Source: Bog-159 sp049520215
GTDB lineage: Bacteria; Acidobacteriota; Terriglobia; Bryobacterales; Bryobacteraceae
Assembly (NCBI GenBank): GCA_049520215.1
Contig: JBEKPZ010000016.1
Location: 1 to 64,000, forward strand
Length of the DNA: 64,000 nucleotides
Direction: 5' to 3'
A model generated the notes under the pieces. It searched no databases and was not told where the DNA came from. It was given only the letters and a program-made list of their open reading frames with translations. Every line of letters begins with the position of its first letter. Positions within the stretch are counted from its first letter, which is position 1. The translations under genes were made by a program, and so were the position numbers. This document shows, in pieces, positions 16,451 to 25,027 of this stretch.

Positions 16451-18903
16451 CGCCACAAGATCCGAATCTAGATCCGCTTTTGGAACAAGCCATCTCCGAA
16501 ATCCAGGGCGAAGCCCTCGATCCTGCCCTCATCGAAGCCGCTGCCGGCCGCGTCCGGCAGCGTCTCGCGCAGCATGCCACGCTGCACACCTGCGCCGACT
16601 TCCAAGCGCTAATCCCCGACTACCGGGCCGGCACCCTCAGCCCCGCGCGAGCGCTGCTGCTGAAAGACCATACCCACGAATGCGTGGCCTGCTACAAAGC
16701 CATGGCCAGCGCCTCGTCCGGAACTAAACACCAACCACCAGCCACCACCCACCACCCACAGTTCTTCCGCCTGGCCGCAGCCGCCGCGCTAGTAGCCGCC
16801 GCCGGCCTCGCCTTCTGGGCCTTCGGCGACCGCCTTCGTCCCGCGTATAGCGGCCCCGAAGCCGTCGTCGAATCCGCCGACGGACTCATCTATCGCGTCT
16901 CCGATACCGGCACCGTCCCCCTCATCCGTGGCGCAGAAGTGCCCGCCGGAGCGACCATCCGAGCGGCCCGCGATTCCCACGCCATGCTGCGCCTTCACGA
17001 CGGCTCCCATGTCGAAATGCGCGAGCGCTCCGGCCTCTCCATCTCCGAACGCGGCCGTGACCTGACCATTGGCCTGGACCGCGGCGCCATCCTTGTACAG
17101 GCCGCCAAGCGGCGCACCGGCCACCTCTATGTCTCCACGCGCGACTGCCGCGTCGCCGTCACCGGCACCGTCTTCAGCGTCAACAGCGGACTCAAGGGAT
17201 CGCGTGTTACGGTGATCGAAGGCACCGTGCTGGTAGCCCAGGATCGCCACGAAAGCGTGCTGCATGCCGGCGATCAGGTGGCCACCAGCTCCGCCATGGG
17301 CGCGACGCCGGTCCCCCTGGAAATCTCCTGGAGCAAGAACGCCGACGCGTATATCGCGATGCTTAACGCCGTCACCGCCCTCAACGTCAAGCTCGATCAG
17401 GACCATTTTCCCGCTCTGCGCTACACGAGCAACCTGTTGAGCATGGCGCCCGCCGGAACCGTGGTCTACGCCAGCATCCCCAACCTCAGCCAGGCCCTCA
17501 CCGAGGTGCAGCAGGTCTTCGTTCCCAAGATCCAACAGAACGCAACCCTCACGCAGTGGTGGCAGCAGAACCACCTCGATCAAGTGATCGCCGACATGAG
17601 CACCATGAGCGGCTACCTGGGTAGCGAGATGGTCGTCGCCGCCTCGCTGAATTCCAGCGGCCACCCCGGCCAGCCGGTCATCATGGCCGAGCTGACGCAG
17701 CCCGGCTTCGCGGCGTTCGCCCAAGCCGAAGTCGCCAAGCTTTCCAGCGGAGCAAACGCGCAGAAGTTGCGCATCGTTACCGATCCATCGGCCATCGGCG
17801 CGATCCCGCAGGGCCAATGCGTCCTGCTGGTTCTGCCCCATCTGGTGGCGCTCTCGCCCGATGCCGCCGCTCTCCAGCAGATCGCTGCCGGCGCGCCCAC
17901 CACGTTCGCCACTTCTGAATTCGGATCGCAGATCGCGGCCGCCTATGGCGCTGGAGTCGGCCTGTTGTTCGCAGCGGATGTGCAGGCGATGGCGCCCGCC
18001 AGCCACGGCCATGCGCCAAACGTGCAGTACTTTATGGTGCAGCAAACCGGCAATGCGGGCGCACCCGAAACGCGCGCCGCGATCATCTTCAATGGTCAGC
18101 GCACCGGAGTGGCTTCCTGGCTGGCCGCGCCCGCGCCGCTCGACGCGCTGGACTTCATGTCCCCGCAAGCCACCCTGGCCTGGGCCGCCGCCGTGAAGCA
18201 GCCCACCGCCATCATCGACGAAATTATGACCATGCAGGCATCCAATCCGGCCTTCCAACAGCACGTGGCCGAAGTCCAGGCGCTGCTAGGCGTGGATCTG
18301 CGCAACGACCTGGCTGCCGCCCTCGGCGGCGAAGTCGCCATGGCGCAAGATGGCCCGCTGCTGCCCCTGCCCTCCTGGAAAATCGCCGTCGAGGTGTACG
18401 ATCCCGTCAAGTTGCAGGCCACCATACAGAAGCTTCTGGCCGCCGCCAGCATGACCGGTGTCCAGCTCCAGCAGTCGACTGCCAACGGCCGCACTTACTA
18501 TACGCTCTCCACCCAGAGCGCCACGCCGTTCTGCTACACCTACACGGATGGCTACCTGCTGGCGGGCTCCAGCCAGGCGCTGCTCGATACCGCGATTCAA
18601 AATCGCGCCAGCGGCTATACGTTGCCGCGCTCCGCGACTTTCACCGCGCTCATCCCGCACGACCAGTACGCCAACTTCTCCGCGGCAATCTACTACAATG
18701 CCTCGACTCTTGCGCCGCTGCTCGAGCAGTTCAGCAAGCAGCCAGCCGTCCAGCAGCTTGCGGCCAATCTGAAGCCCACGCTGATCGCGGCCTACGGCGA
18801 GAACGACCGCATCACCTTCGCCACCAGCGGCAGCCTCTTCACCACCTTCGGCAACATGAGCCTGCTGCAATTACTGGAAAAGCCCGGAACCCAGCTACAC
18901 TAA
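16447..18903 (+). CDS. large anti-sigma/FecR-domain membrane protein
   Basis: The 818-residue protein overlaps the sigma gene by four bases. Its N-terminal cytoplasmic part has a ZAS-like zinc motif, His75-X3-Cys79-X2-Cys82, in DHTHECVACYKAM. One transmembrane helix follows at about 106-125 (LAAAAALVAAAGLAFWAFGD). A FecR domain covers about 140-270, with PAGATIRAARDSHAMLRLHD and VAVTGTVFSVNSGLKGSRVT. The remaining 540 residues are periplasmic, with no family I recognise; they are rich in Ala and Gln with repeated PAGTVVYASIPNLS-like segments. It probably holds the sigma factor inactive until a periplasmic signal is sensed. The oversized sensor part is unusual for an anti-sigma factor. Confidence 0.78.
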   Translation: MTPQDPNLDPLLEQAISEIQGEALDPALIEAAAGRVRQRLAQHATLHTCADFQALIPDYRAGTLSPARALLLKDHTHECVACYKAMASASSGTKHQPPATTHHPQFFRLAAAAALVAAAGLAFWAFGDRLRPAYSGPEAVVESADGLIYRVSDTGTVPLIRGAEVPAGATIRAARDSHAMLRLHDGSHVEMRERSGLSISERGRDLTIGLDRGAILVQAAKRRTGHLYVSTRDCRVAVTGTVFSVNSGLKGSRVTVIEGTVLVAQDRHESVLHAGDQVATSSAMGATPVPLEISWSKNADAYIAMLNAVTALNVKLDQDHFPALRYTSNLLSMAPAGTVVYASIPNLSQALTEVQQVFVPKIQQNATLTQWWQQNHLDQVIADMSTMSGYLGSEMVVAASLNSSGHPGQPVIMAELTQPGFAAFAQAEVAKLSSGANAQKLRIVTDPSAIGAIPQGQCVLLVLPHLVALSPDAAALQQIAAGAPTTFATSEFGSQIAAAYGAGVGLLFAADVQAMAPASHGHAPNVQYFMVQQTGNAGAPETRAAIIFNGQRTGVASWLAAPAPLDALDFMSPQATLAWAAAVKQPTAIIDEIMTMQASNPAFQQHVAEVQALLGVDLRNDLAAALGGEVAMAQDGPLLPLPSWKIAVEVYDPVKLQATIQKLLAAASMTGVQLQQSTANGRTYYTLSTQSATPFCYTYTDGYLLAGSSQALLDTAIQNRASGYTLPRSATFTALIPHDQYANFSAAIYYNASTLAPLLEQFSKQPAVQQLAANLKPTLIAAYGENDRITFATSGSLFTTFGNMSLLQLLEKPGTQLH

Positions 18904-18919
18904 AGTCCGTACCAGATAA

Positions 18920-18965
18920 GTGGAGGGCGGGCAATCGTGCCCGCAGCGGCCTTTCAGGCGGCTCT
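18920..18965. repeat. hairpin repeat (GCGGGCAATCNTGCCCGC type)
   Basis: GTGGAGGGCGGGCAATCGTG starts a hairpin with arm CGGGCA/TGCCCG. A degraded second hairpin (GCGGCCTTTCAGGCGGC) follows. The element lies between the FecR-type gene and the first ABC ATPase, inside a likely operon. Confidence 0.75.
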
Positions 18966-18978
18966 TCCCAGGACGCAG

Positions 18979-19908
18979 ATGCAGCCCATCATTGAACTCG
19001 ACAATCTCGAAGTCCGGTTCGGCGACCGAGTCATTCTAAGAAAACTGAATGGCTCCCTCGCCGGCCGGTCCATCGGTCTGCTAGGCCCCAACGGCGCCGG
19101 AAAATCCACGCTGATCAACACCCTCCTAGGCTTCCATCAGCCCTTCTCCGGCACCGCCCGCATCTTCGGCCAAGACATCCGCACCCAAGCCAAGACCGTC
19201 CGCAGCTTGCTCGGCTACATGCCGGAAAACGATTCCTTCATCGCCGGGATGACCGGCGTACACTTCGTCCGCCTGATGGCCGAACTCTCCGGCCTGCCCG
19301 CCGAACAAGCCATGGAACGCGCCCACGAAGCCTTCTTCTGGGTAGGCCTCGGCGAAGCGCGCTACCGCAATCTAGGCACCTACTCGCTCGGCATGAAGCA
19401 GATGGCCAAGCTCGCGCAAGCCATCGCGCACGGCCCCAAACTCCTGTTCCTCGACGAGCCCACCAACGGCCTCGATCCACCGGCACGCGCCCGTATGATC
19501 CAACTCATTCAGGAAATACGCGACCGCGGCGACCTCCGCTTGATCCTCTCCTCGCACCTGCTGCGCGATGTCGACGAGTGCTGCGATGAAGTCCTCATCC
19601 TCAAAGACGGCCGCATCGCCGCCTCCTGCAACCTCGAAGAGGAGCGCCGCGCCAATCGCAAATTCCTGGAGCTTGAAACCCGCGGCGCAAACGGCACCTT
19701 CACCGCCGCCATCGAGCAACTGGGCTGCGAGGCCGCCGCCTTCCCTAATGGCCGCATGAAACTGGTCATGCCCGATGGCGTCGAGATCCGCCAGCTCTAC
19801 GTCCTGGCCGCCGAGCAGAACGTGCAGATCCGCCGCCTCAATCATAAGCGCGATTCGCTCGAAGATATTTTCCTGAAAGCCATGGAGGTGCCCAATGGCG
19901 GTGTTTAA
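18979..19908 (+). CDS. ABC transporter ATP-binding protein
   Basis: The 309-residue ATPase has Walker A GPNGAGKST, the signature SLGMKQMAKLAQAI, Walker B LLFLDEPTNGLD and the switch His in LSSHLLRDVDE. About 90 extra residues follow the nucleotide domain, as in CcmA/NatA-type exporters. The ATG at 18979 follows AGGA at six bases; the open frame further upstream is hairpin repeat. It overlaps the next permease gene by 14 bases, so the two surely form one exporter. Confidence 0.9.
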   Translation: MQPIIELDNLEVRFGDRVILRKLNGSLAGRSIGLLGPNGAGKSTLINTLLGFHQPFSGTARIFGQDIRTQAKTVRSLLGYMPENDSFIAGMTGVHFVRLMAELSGLPAEQAMERAHEAFFWVGLGEARYRNLGTYSLGMKQMAKLAQAIAHGPKLLFLDEPTNGLDPPARARMIQLIQEIRDRGDLRLILSSHLLRDVDECCDEVLILKDGRIAASCNLEEERRANRKFLELETRGANGTFTAAIEQLGCEAAAFPNGRMKLVMPDGVEIRQLYVLAAEQNVQIRRLNHKRDSLEDIFLKAMEVPNGGV

Positions 19909-20785
19909 GCATGCCTATAAAGGCTACGATGGGCCGCTCACGCCCGCCTGGTCGCGCTTCCTGATCCTGCCGCGCTATGCCTTCGAAGAAATGCGCCGCA
20001 AGCGCTTCTACAGCATATTCTTCCTGGTCTCCATGATGGCGCCGCTCATTTTCGCGCTGATCATTTATATCCAGCACAATCTCAGCGCGGTGAAAATGCT
20101 GCAAATCCGCGACCTGGTCGAAATCAATGCGCGCTTCTTCATGAACTTCCTGGGCTGGCAAAGCATGATGGCTTTCTTCCTAGCGGCTTTCGTAGGACCC
20201 GGCCAAATCTCGCCCGATCTCGCCAACAACGCGCTCTCGCTGTATCTCGCGCGCCCCTTCTCGCGCGCCGAATACGTGCTCGGCAAGCTCTCCGTCCTGC
20301 TGATCCTGATGTCCATCATGACCTGGATTCCCGGCCTGCTGCTCTTCATCCTGCAGGCGTCTCTCGAAGGCAATGGCTGGCTCACCCAGAACCTGCGCAT
20401 CGCCGCCGCCATCTTCTTTGGCGCCTGGATCTGGATTCTGCTCCTCTCCCTGCTGGCCCTGGCCCTCTCTGCCTGGGTGAAATGGAAGCCCATGGCCGGC
20501 GGCCTGCTCTTCGGCGTCTTCTTCGTGGCCGCCGGATTCGGCGGCGCCATCAACGGCATCATGCGCACCCAATGGGGCAACCTGCTGAACCTCAGCCACC
20601 TGATCGGCGCGGTCTGGGCCTCGCTGTTCGAACAGCCCATGCATCGCGGAACCGGCGCAGTCTTCTTCCGCGTGCATGGCGACGAGACCCCCATCTGGTG
20701 CTGCTGGATGGCTCTGCTGGCCATCTGCGCCTTCTGCCTCTACCTGCTCTCGCGCAAGATCCGTGGCGCGGAGGTAGTCCGATGA
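19895..20785 (+). CDS. ABC-2-type transporter permease
   Basis: This 296-residue membrane protein has about six helices, including FYSIFFLVSMMAPLIFALII near the start and MALLAICAFCLYLLSRKI at the end. The cytoplasmic DLANNALSLYLARPFSRAEY loop is typical of ABC-2 permeases, which place the transported-segment boundary there. It pairs with the ATPase just before it. The substrate is unknown; the linked ECF sigma factor suggests an envelope-stress or antimicrobial-export role, which is inference. Confidence 0.85.
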   Translation: MAVFKHAYKGYDGPLTPAWSRFLILPRYAFEEMRRKRFYSIFFLVSMMAPLIFALIIYIQHNLSAVKMLQIRDLVEINARFFMNFLGWQSMMAFFLAAFVGPGQISPDLANNALSLYLARPFSRAEYVLGKLSVLLILMSIMTWIPGLLLFILQASLEGNGWLTQNLRIAAAIFFGAWIWILLLSLLALALSAWVKWKPMAGGLLFGVFFVAAGFGGAINGIMRTQWGNLLNLSHLIGAVWASLFEQPMHRGTGAVFFRVHGDETPIWCCWMALLAICAFCLYLLSRKIRGAEVVR

Positions 20786-20793
20786 CTACAAAT

Positions 20794-20880
20794 TGGAGGG
20801 CGGGCAATCCTGCCCGCAGCCGGCTTTCAGCCGGCTCTGGCCGCCTAAAAGGCGGCTGCGGCCAAGATTGGCCGCCCCAC
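20794..20880. repeat. three-hairpin composite repeat inside the ABC operon
   Basis: Successive hairpins CGGGCAATCCTGCCCG, GCCGGCTTTCAGCCGGC and GCCGCCTAAAAGGCGGC are followed by GGCCAAGATTGGCC and GCCCCAC. Order and wording nearly match 43585-43672. It lies between the first permease and the second ATPase. Confidence 0.88.
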
Positions 20881-20894
20881 GCGGAGGTCGTCCC

Positions 20895-21839
20895 ATGAGC
20901 GAACCGCGCATCGTCTTCGACAACGTCTCGCGCTTCTACGGTGAAGTCCTCGGCGTCAATCGCGTGAACCTCTCCATCGGCTCCGGCATCACCAGCCTGG
21001 TCGGTCCCAACGGCTCCGGCAAAACCACGCTCATGAACCTGATGACCGGCCTCATTCGCCCCTCCCGCGGCACAATCACCGTCCTCGGCATCCCATCCGG
21101 CCGCCCCGAAGAGCTGTTCCGCAAAATGGGATACTGCACCCAATTCGATGCGTTTCCCAAAGGCCTCACCGGCTACCAGTTCATCTATTCGTTCCTGCTG
21201 GTGCATGGCATGATCGAGTCCGAAGCCGCCAAGCTGACCGACGAAGCCCTCCAGCGCGTTTCTATGACGGAAGCCGCCGACCGCCCCGTCGCCGCCTATA
21301 GCAAAGGCATGCGCCAGCGCATCAAGCTCGCGCAAGCCATCGCCCACCGCCCCACCGTGCTGGTGCTCGACGAACCCCTCAACGGTCTCGATCCCATGGC
21401 CCGCGCCGAAACCATCGCCGTCTTTAAACAATGGGGCGAAGAAGGCCGCCACGTCATCGTCTCCAGCCACATCCTGCACGAAGTCGATCGCATCTCCGAC
21501 CAGGTCATCCTCCTCAGCCACGGCTATGTGGTCGCCGAAGGCCAGATCCAGGGCGTGCGCAGCGAGGTCAAGGATCAGCCCATGCAGATCCTGGTCCGTT
21601 GCGACAAGCCCGGCCTGCTGGCCTCCCGTCTCTTCGAGCAGGATCACGTCGTGGAAGCCAAGGTCAACGAAGATGGCAGAGGTCTGCTGGTCCGCACGCG
21701 CGACGCCGACAGCCTTTATCTACTGCTCAATCGCATCGTGCTCGACAACGGCCTCGAAGTGGAAGCCGTCGCGCCCGCAGATGACGACGTGAATTCCGTC
21801 TATCAATACCTGATCGGAGCCGAAGGAGGCACCACATGA
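20895..21839 (+). CDS. ABC transporter ATP-binding protein (second pair)
   Basis: The 314-residue ATPase has Walker A GPNGSGKTT, the signature YSKGMRQRIKLAQAI, Walker B VLVLDEPLNGLD and SSHILHEVDRISD. A C-terminal extension (from about 225) is like that of the first ATPase, so the two probably arose by duplication. The ATG at 20895 is chosen because the frame upstream is hairpin repeat. Its stop overlaps the following permease ATG by four bases. Confidence 0.9.
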   Translation: MSEPRIVFDNVSRFYGEVLGVNRVNLSIGSGITSLVGPNGSGKTTLMNLMTGLIRPSRGTITVLGIPSGRPEELFRKMGYCTQFDAFPKGLTGYQFIYSFLLVHGMIESEAAKLTDEALQRVSMTEAADRPVAAYSKGMRQRIKLAQAIAHRPTVLVLDEPLNGLDPMARAETIAVFKQWGEEGRHVIVSSHILHEVDRISDQVILLSHGYVVAEGQIQGVRSEVKDQPMQILVRCDKPGLLASRLFEQDHVVEAKVNEDGRGLLVRTRDADSLYLLLNRIVLDNGLEVEAVAPADDDVNSVYQYLIGAEGGTT

Positions 21840-22684
21840 CCTGGAGCCAAATCGCCACCCAGCCCTGGATGCTCTGGCGCCGCCAGGTGGCCGCGATCCT
21901 GCGTCTGGAATTGAAGAAGAGCCTGTTCTCGAAACGCGCCTGGTGGATCTACATCCTCACGCTCGGCCCGGTCGTGATCACCGGCATGCATTCGCTGTTC
22001 AGCGGCGGCAGTGGCGGCCACACCATGGGCGAAGACAACATGATTTTCGCCGGCATTTTCCAAGTCTATTTCTTGCGCCTGGGGATCTTCTTCGGTTGCC
22101 TGGGCATCTTCTCCAACCTGTTCCGCGCCGAAGTGCTGGAGCGCACCCTGCACTATTACTTCATGTCACCCGTGCGCCGCGAAGTACTGGCAGTGAGTAA
22201 GTATCTCGCCGGCCTGATCGCCGCTATAACTTACTTCGTAGGCAGCGTGGTGCTGAGCTATCTCTTCATGTGCGCACACTGGGGACCGGTCTTCCAGCAG
22301 TACTTGTTCCACGGGCCCGGCCTGCACCAGTTAGGCTGGTACGCGCTGACCGCCGCGCTGGCCTGCGTCGGCTATGGATCGGTGTTCCTGCTCACTGGCG
22401 TGCTCTACCGCAACCCCATGATCCCCGCCGCCGCGGTGTTCGTATGGGAGAACCTGAATCCCTTCCTCCCGTCGCTGTTGAAGAAATTCAGCATCATTTT
22501 CTACCTGAAATCGCTCTGCCCCGTGGGCGAGATTCCCACCGACGGACCGCTGGCCATACTCGCCACCATGACCGAGCCAACCCCCGCCTGGCTGGCCATC
22601 CCCGGCCTGCTGCTAGTCTCCGCCCTGATCCTGTCCTACGCCGCCGCCAAAGCGAGAAAGCTGGAAGTCAGCTACAGCGACTAA
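21836..22684 (+). CDS. ABC-2-type transporter permease (second pair)
   Basis: This 282-residue membrane protein is coupled to the preceding ATPase by an ATGA overlap. Its helices include AWWIYILTLGPVVITGMHSL and YLAGLIAAITYFVGSVVLSY, and the conserved loop FRAEVLERTLHYYFMSPVRR fits ABC-2 exporters. With the first pair it may form a heteromeric exporter or two separate ones. The operon appears to run from the sigma factor at 15869 to here. Confidence 0.85.
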   Translation: MTWSQIATQPWMLWRRQVAAILRLELKKSLFSKRAWWIYILTLGPVVITGMHSLFSGGSGGHTMGEDNMIFAGIFQVYFLRLGIFFGCLGIFSNLFRAEVLERTLHYYFMSPVRREVLAVSKYLAGLIAAITYFVGSVVLSYLFMCAHWGPVFQQYLFHGPGLHQLGWYALTAALACVGYGSVFLLTGVLYRNPMIPAAAVFVWENLNPFLPSLLKKFSIIFYLKSLCPVGEIPTDGPLAILATMTEPTPAWLAIPGLLLVSALILSYAAAKARKLEVSYSD

Positions 22685-22690
22685 GCCGTT

Positions 22691-22732
22691 GTGGGGCAGG
22701 CTCTCAGCCTGCGGCGGCCTCTCAGGCCGCCC
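22691..22732. repeat. hairpin repeat (GTGGGGCAGG type)
   Basis: A near-identical copy of 12426-12467, with the GCAGGCTCTCAGCCTGC and GCGGCCTCTCAGGCCGC hairpins. It stands just after the end of the ABC operon, where it could act as a terminator or mRNA stabiliser. Confidence 0.85.
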
Positions 22733-22753
22733 CCCCCGCGCTATCCTGGTCGC

Positions 22754-22981
22754 ATGCCCCCGATCGAAATCGACCCTGACCTAAACCGCCAAGCCTTGGC
22801 CGAAGCTGCTCAACAGTATCCCGAGTTCGCGGGCAAAGCCGTGCGCGTCATCGCCCGTCCGCTCATGCAAGGATTCGCCTGGCAACTGGAGTGGAACGGA
22901 ACGCCTCCAACCGGGCAAGCCGCGTGGGAGTTCCAAAACACGGCGATCCGCGCATACAAGAGACTGGCGAAAGTCACCTAG
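22754..22981 (+). CDS. small hypothetical protein
   Basis: The 75-residue frame from the ATG at 22754 reads MPPIEIDPDLNRQALAEAAQ and ends FQNTAIRAYKRLAKVT. It is soluble and charged, with no motif I recognise. The composition looks like a real protein, and the opposite-strand frame does not. The frame continues upstream only into hairpin repeat. There is no clear ribosome binding site. Confidence 0.5.
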   Translation: MPPIEIDPDLNRQALAEAAQQYPEFAGKAVRVIARPLMQGFAWQLEWNGTPPTGQAAWEFQNTAIRAYKRLAKVT

Positions 22982-23010
22982 CTCCAATACTGTTCGCTTA
23001 AGGGTGTTTC

Positions 23011-23091
23011 GGTGGGGCAGACGATCGGTTTTTGTCGTCTGCCAGCGCTCCCGAAGGCGGCAGACCACAAAAGGCAATGGTCTGCCCCACC
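23011..23091. repeat. 81-bp element with perfect 12-bp inverted ends
   Basis: GGTGGGGCAGAC at 23011-23022 is the exact reverse complement of GTCTGCCCCACC at 23080-23091. A second inner hairpin ACGATCGGTTTTTGTCGTCTG is imperfect. The ends match the GTGGGGCAGG/CCTGCCCCAC borders of the other hairpin elements, so this looks like a diverged or longer family member. A GCAAAG motif pair follows at 23101-23130. Confidence 0.75.
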
Positions 23092-23137
23092 TAGCCCCAG
23101 CATGCAAAGCGCGCCCAAGACACGCAAAGCGCGCTCC

Positions 23138-23341
23138 ACCCCCTGCTGACTCATAGAACAAGCGCAAAATCGGACTCCTCCACGGCATGGAATCCACCTT
23201 CCCCCCCGCCCTGGTGGACCGTATCAACTCCCTCAACGCGCCCGGCGTCCACGCCGAAAGCATCCTCATGGGCGGCGGCATGGCCGAGCCCAGCGGCTAT
23301 CGCGTCATCGTCGACCGCATCTCGCAGGACATCCCCTTGTA
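23138..23341 (+). pseudogene. duplicated 5' fragment of the ATP-grasp gene
   Basis: About 200 bases repeat the leader and first 60 codons of the gene at 26889 with few changes. The shared leader CTGCTNACTCATAGAACA leads into KIGLLHGMESTFPPALVDRI and ends at ISQDIPF-equivalent codons followed by a stop. The start codon ATG of the longer copy is AAG here, so the fragment cannot be translated from its natural start. Similarity ceases sharply near 23341, where new sequence leads into the peptidase cassette. It forms a direct repeat with 26870-27073. Confidence 0.85.
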
Positions 23342-23507
23342 ACTGCAGCGGTCGTCTCAACCCAACCTGAAGCGATTTGCCAGCGCATGTCCCCTTCAGC
23401 GTGTTTTTACCGCTAATGTAAGTGATGCTGCACTTCAATCCTGCGGGGCCCCAGTGGCGGGGCCGCGTCGGACGGCATCCAAATACTTCGCTTAGGAGAT
23501 TCTAGAA

Positions 23508-24998
23508 ATGCGGGTTCCAATCTCGACGCTCTTGCTTGGCGTCCTTCTCGCGGCAGTCCCACAGCTAGTGAACGCTCAAGGCGCGCCTGCTCCAACGCCC
23601 TGCGACCCCTTCGTTCCCTACAACAACTGTCAAACGACTGTGGACTTTCCAACCGGAGTGCATGACATTATCGCCGTGACGCCGGGTGGATCGGCCAACG
23701 TGCACGTCATCAACAAGCCGGCGTTTTCCACTTGCCAGCTTAGTTTTGCGCCCGGGCCGCCGCCTCGAAGTGTGGATGCTTCAGTCGCCGCTTTCCTGAC
23801 CGGCCTCTCCGGCATCGGTCTGTTCGCCGGCAATCCCCCAGCGGACAGGACAAAGGCTTTCGCCTCGCCCGCGCCGCGCGTTCCGCCGAATTCCGACGCA
23901 GCCAATATCGAACTGCAAATCCAGGCAGTCCAAACGGAAGAAACCAGGTTGACCAGCATCCTGGATGCCGACAAGCAGGCTTACAAACTGGGCGTGGCCG
24001 GCGACGCCGCTCACCCGATCAGCGTCACATCGGTTTGGAAGGAAACCGACGAAAGGAAGTTCCCTGACGAGGTTCCTGTCCTTAAGGGGATTTTGAGCGT
24101 ACTGATCTTACGCCAGGAGCCAAGCATCGCAAGCCTGCAGGCTGAACTGGACGCCTTAAGCCGGTCCATGGGTGAATTTCATCGCAAGTACGACGGCACG
24201 TTCACTGCTTCGGGGCAAGCGTGGCTGGATAGCGTCAACGACACGATCAACAAGATCAATGGCCTGGCGGCGCGCTATCAAGACTATATCGCCGATATCC
24301 TGGCCATTCGTACCGGCCTCAAGCAGGCTCTTGCTCAACTCCCCGACCCACCCTACACAAAGGCTTTCACCATGCAAGACCTGCCCATTCCAGGTTTCGT
24401 CAACAACAACATGTCTGTAACCGTATCTTGCAAGGACAACATCACCCAAGTTCCCAGTCCGATCAGCGTTACCTTTACGGCCTATTACACGCGGCTTCCC
24501 TGGCTCGACTTCTCGGCGGGTCCGCTGTTCTCCCTCTTGGGGCGGCATCAGGTTGGCGTAATCGGGGCCACCGCTGCGCAAATGGCTGCGGCGCCAACAA
24601 CCGCGGCCAATGGTTACCTTGGCGTTACCGACCAGTCCTCATTTCAGGTGGTCCCGATGGCCTTTGTGGAGTTCCATTCCCGCGGATTCCGGTGCCCCTG
24701 GGCCAACCCCAAGGACATCGAACGTCGCTTCGGTTACGTGTGCTCGGCGGGCGTAGCACTGGGAGCGGGCCCCAATAACGCCAGCGGTACGGTGCAAGCG
24801 GAATTCTTCGAAGGAGTGTCGTTCGCCATCCAGCGTATATCGTTCCTCGTCGGGTTCCACGACGGAAGGGTCGAGGAACTCGGGGGAGGATATGGCATCG
24901 GCCAGCCCGTTCCGTCCATGGGCTACACTCCCATAATCACCAGAAAGTTCAGCGTACGGCCGGCGTTTAGCATCACTTACCGGATCCCCATTCATTAG
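23508..24998 (+). CDS. secreted protein of unknown function, first gene of the peptidase cassette
   Basis: The 496-residue product has a clear signal peptide (STLLLGVLLAAVPQLVNAQG), and TTAGGAG precedes the ATG at 23508. A Pro-rich start with two early Cys (PCDPFVPYNNCQTTVDFPTG) is followed by a predicted helical middle (about 135-290, IELQIQAVQTEETRLTSILD). The C-terminal 170 residues look beta-rich, with VTVSCKDNITQVPSPISVTF, and end in the aromatic strand PAFSITYRIPIH. Such an end can indicate an outer-membrane beta-barrel or autotransported strand, but I recognise no family. It lies 29 bases before the C25-type peptidase and is likely co-expressed; it may be its substrate or surface partner. 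Confidence 0.7.
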   Translation: MRVPISTLLLGVLLAAVPQLVNAQGAPAPTPCDPFVPYNNCQTTVDFPTGVHDIIAVTPGGSANVHVINKPAFSTCQLSFAPGPPPRSVDASVAAFLTGLSGIGLFAGNPPADRTKAFASPAPRVPPNSDAANIELQIQAVQTEETRLTSILDADKQAYKLGVAGDAAHPISVTSVWKETDERKFPDEVPVLKGILSVLILRQEPSIASLQAELDALSRSMGEFHRKYDGTFTASGQAWLDSVNDTINKINGLAARYQDYIADILAIRTGLKQALAQLPDPPYTKAFTMQDLPIPGFVNNNMSVTVSCKDNITQVPSPISVTFTAYYTRLPWLDFSAGPLFSLLGRHQVGVIGATAAQMAAAPTTAANGYLGVTDQSSFQVVPMAFVEFHSRGFRCPWANPKDIERRFGYVCSAGVALGAGPNNASGTVQAEFFEGVSFAIQRISFLVGFHDGRVEELGGGYGIGQPVPSMGYTPIITRKFSVRPAFSITYRIPIH

Positions 24999-25027
24999 TT
25001 CTGCAATCGCGGAAAAGGAGCGAAATC

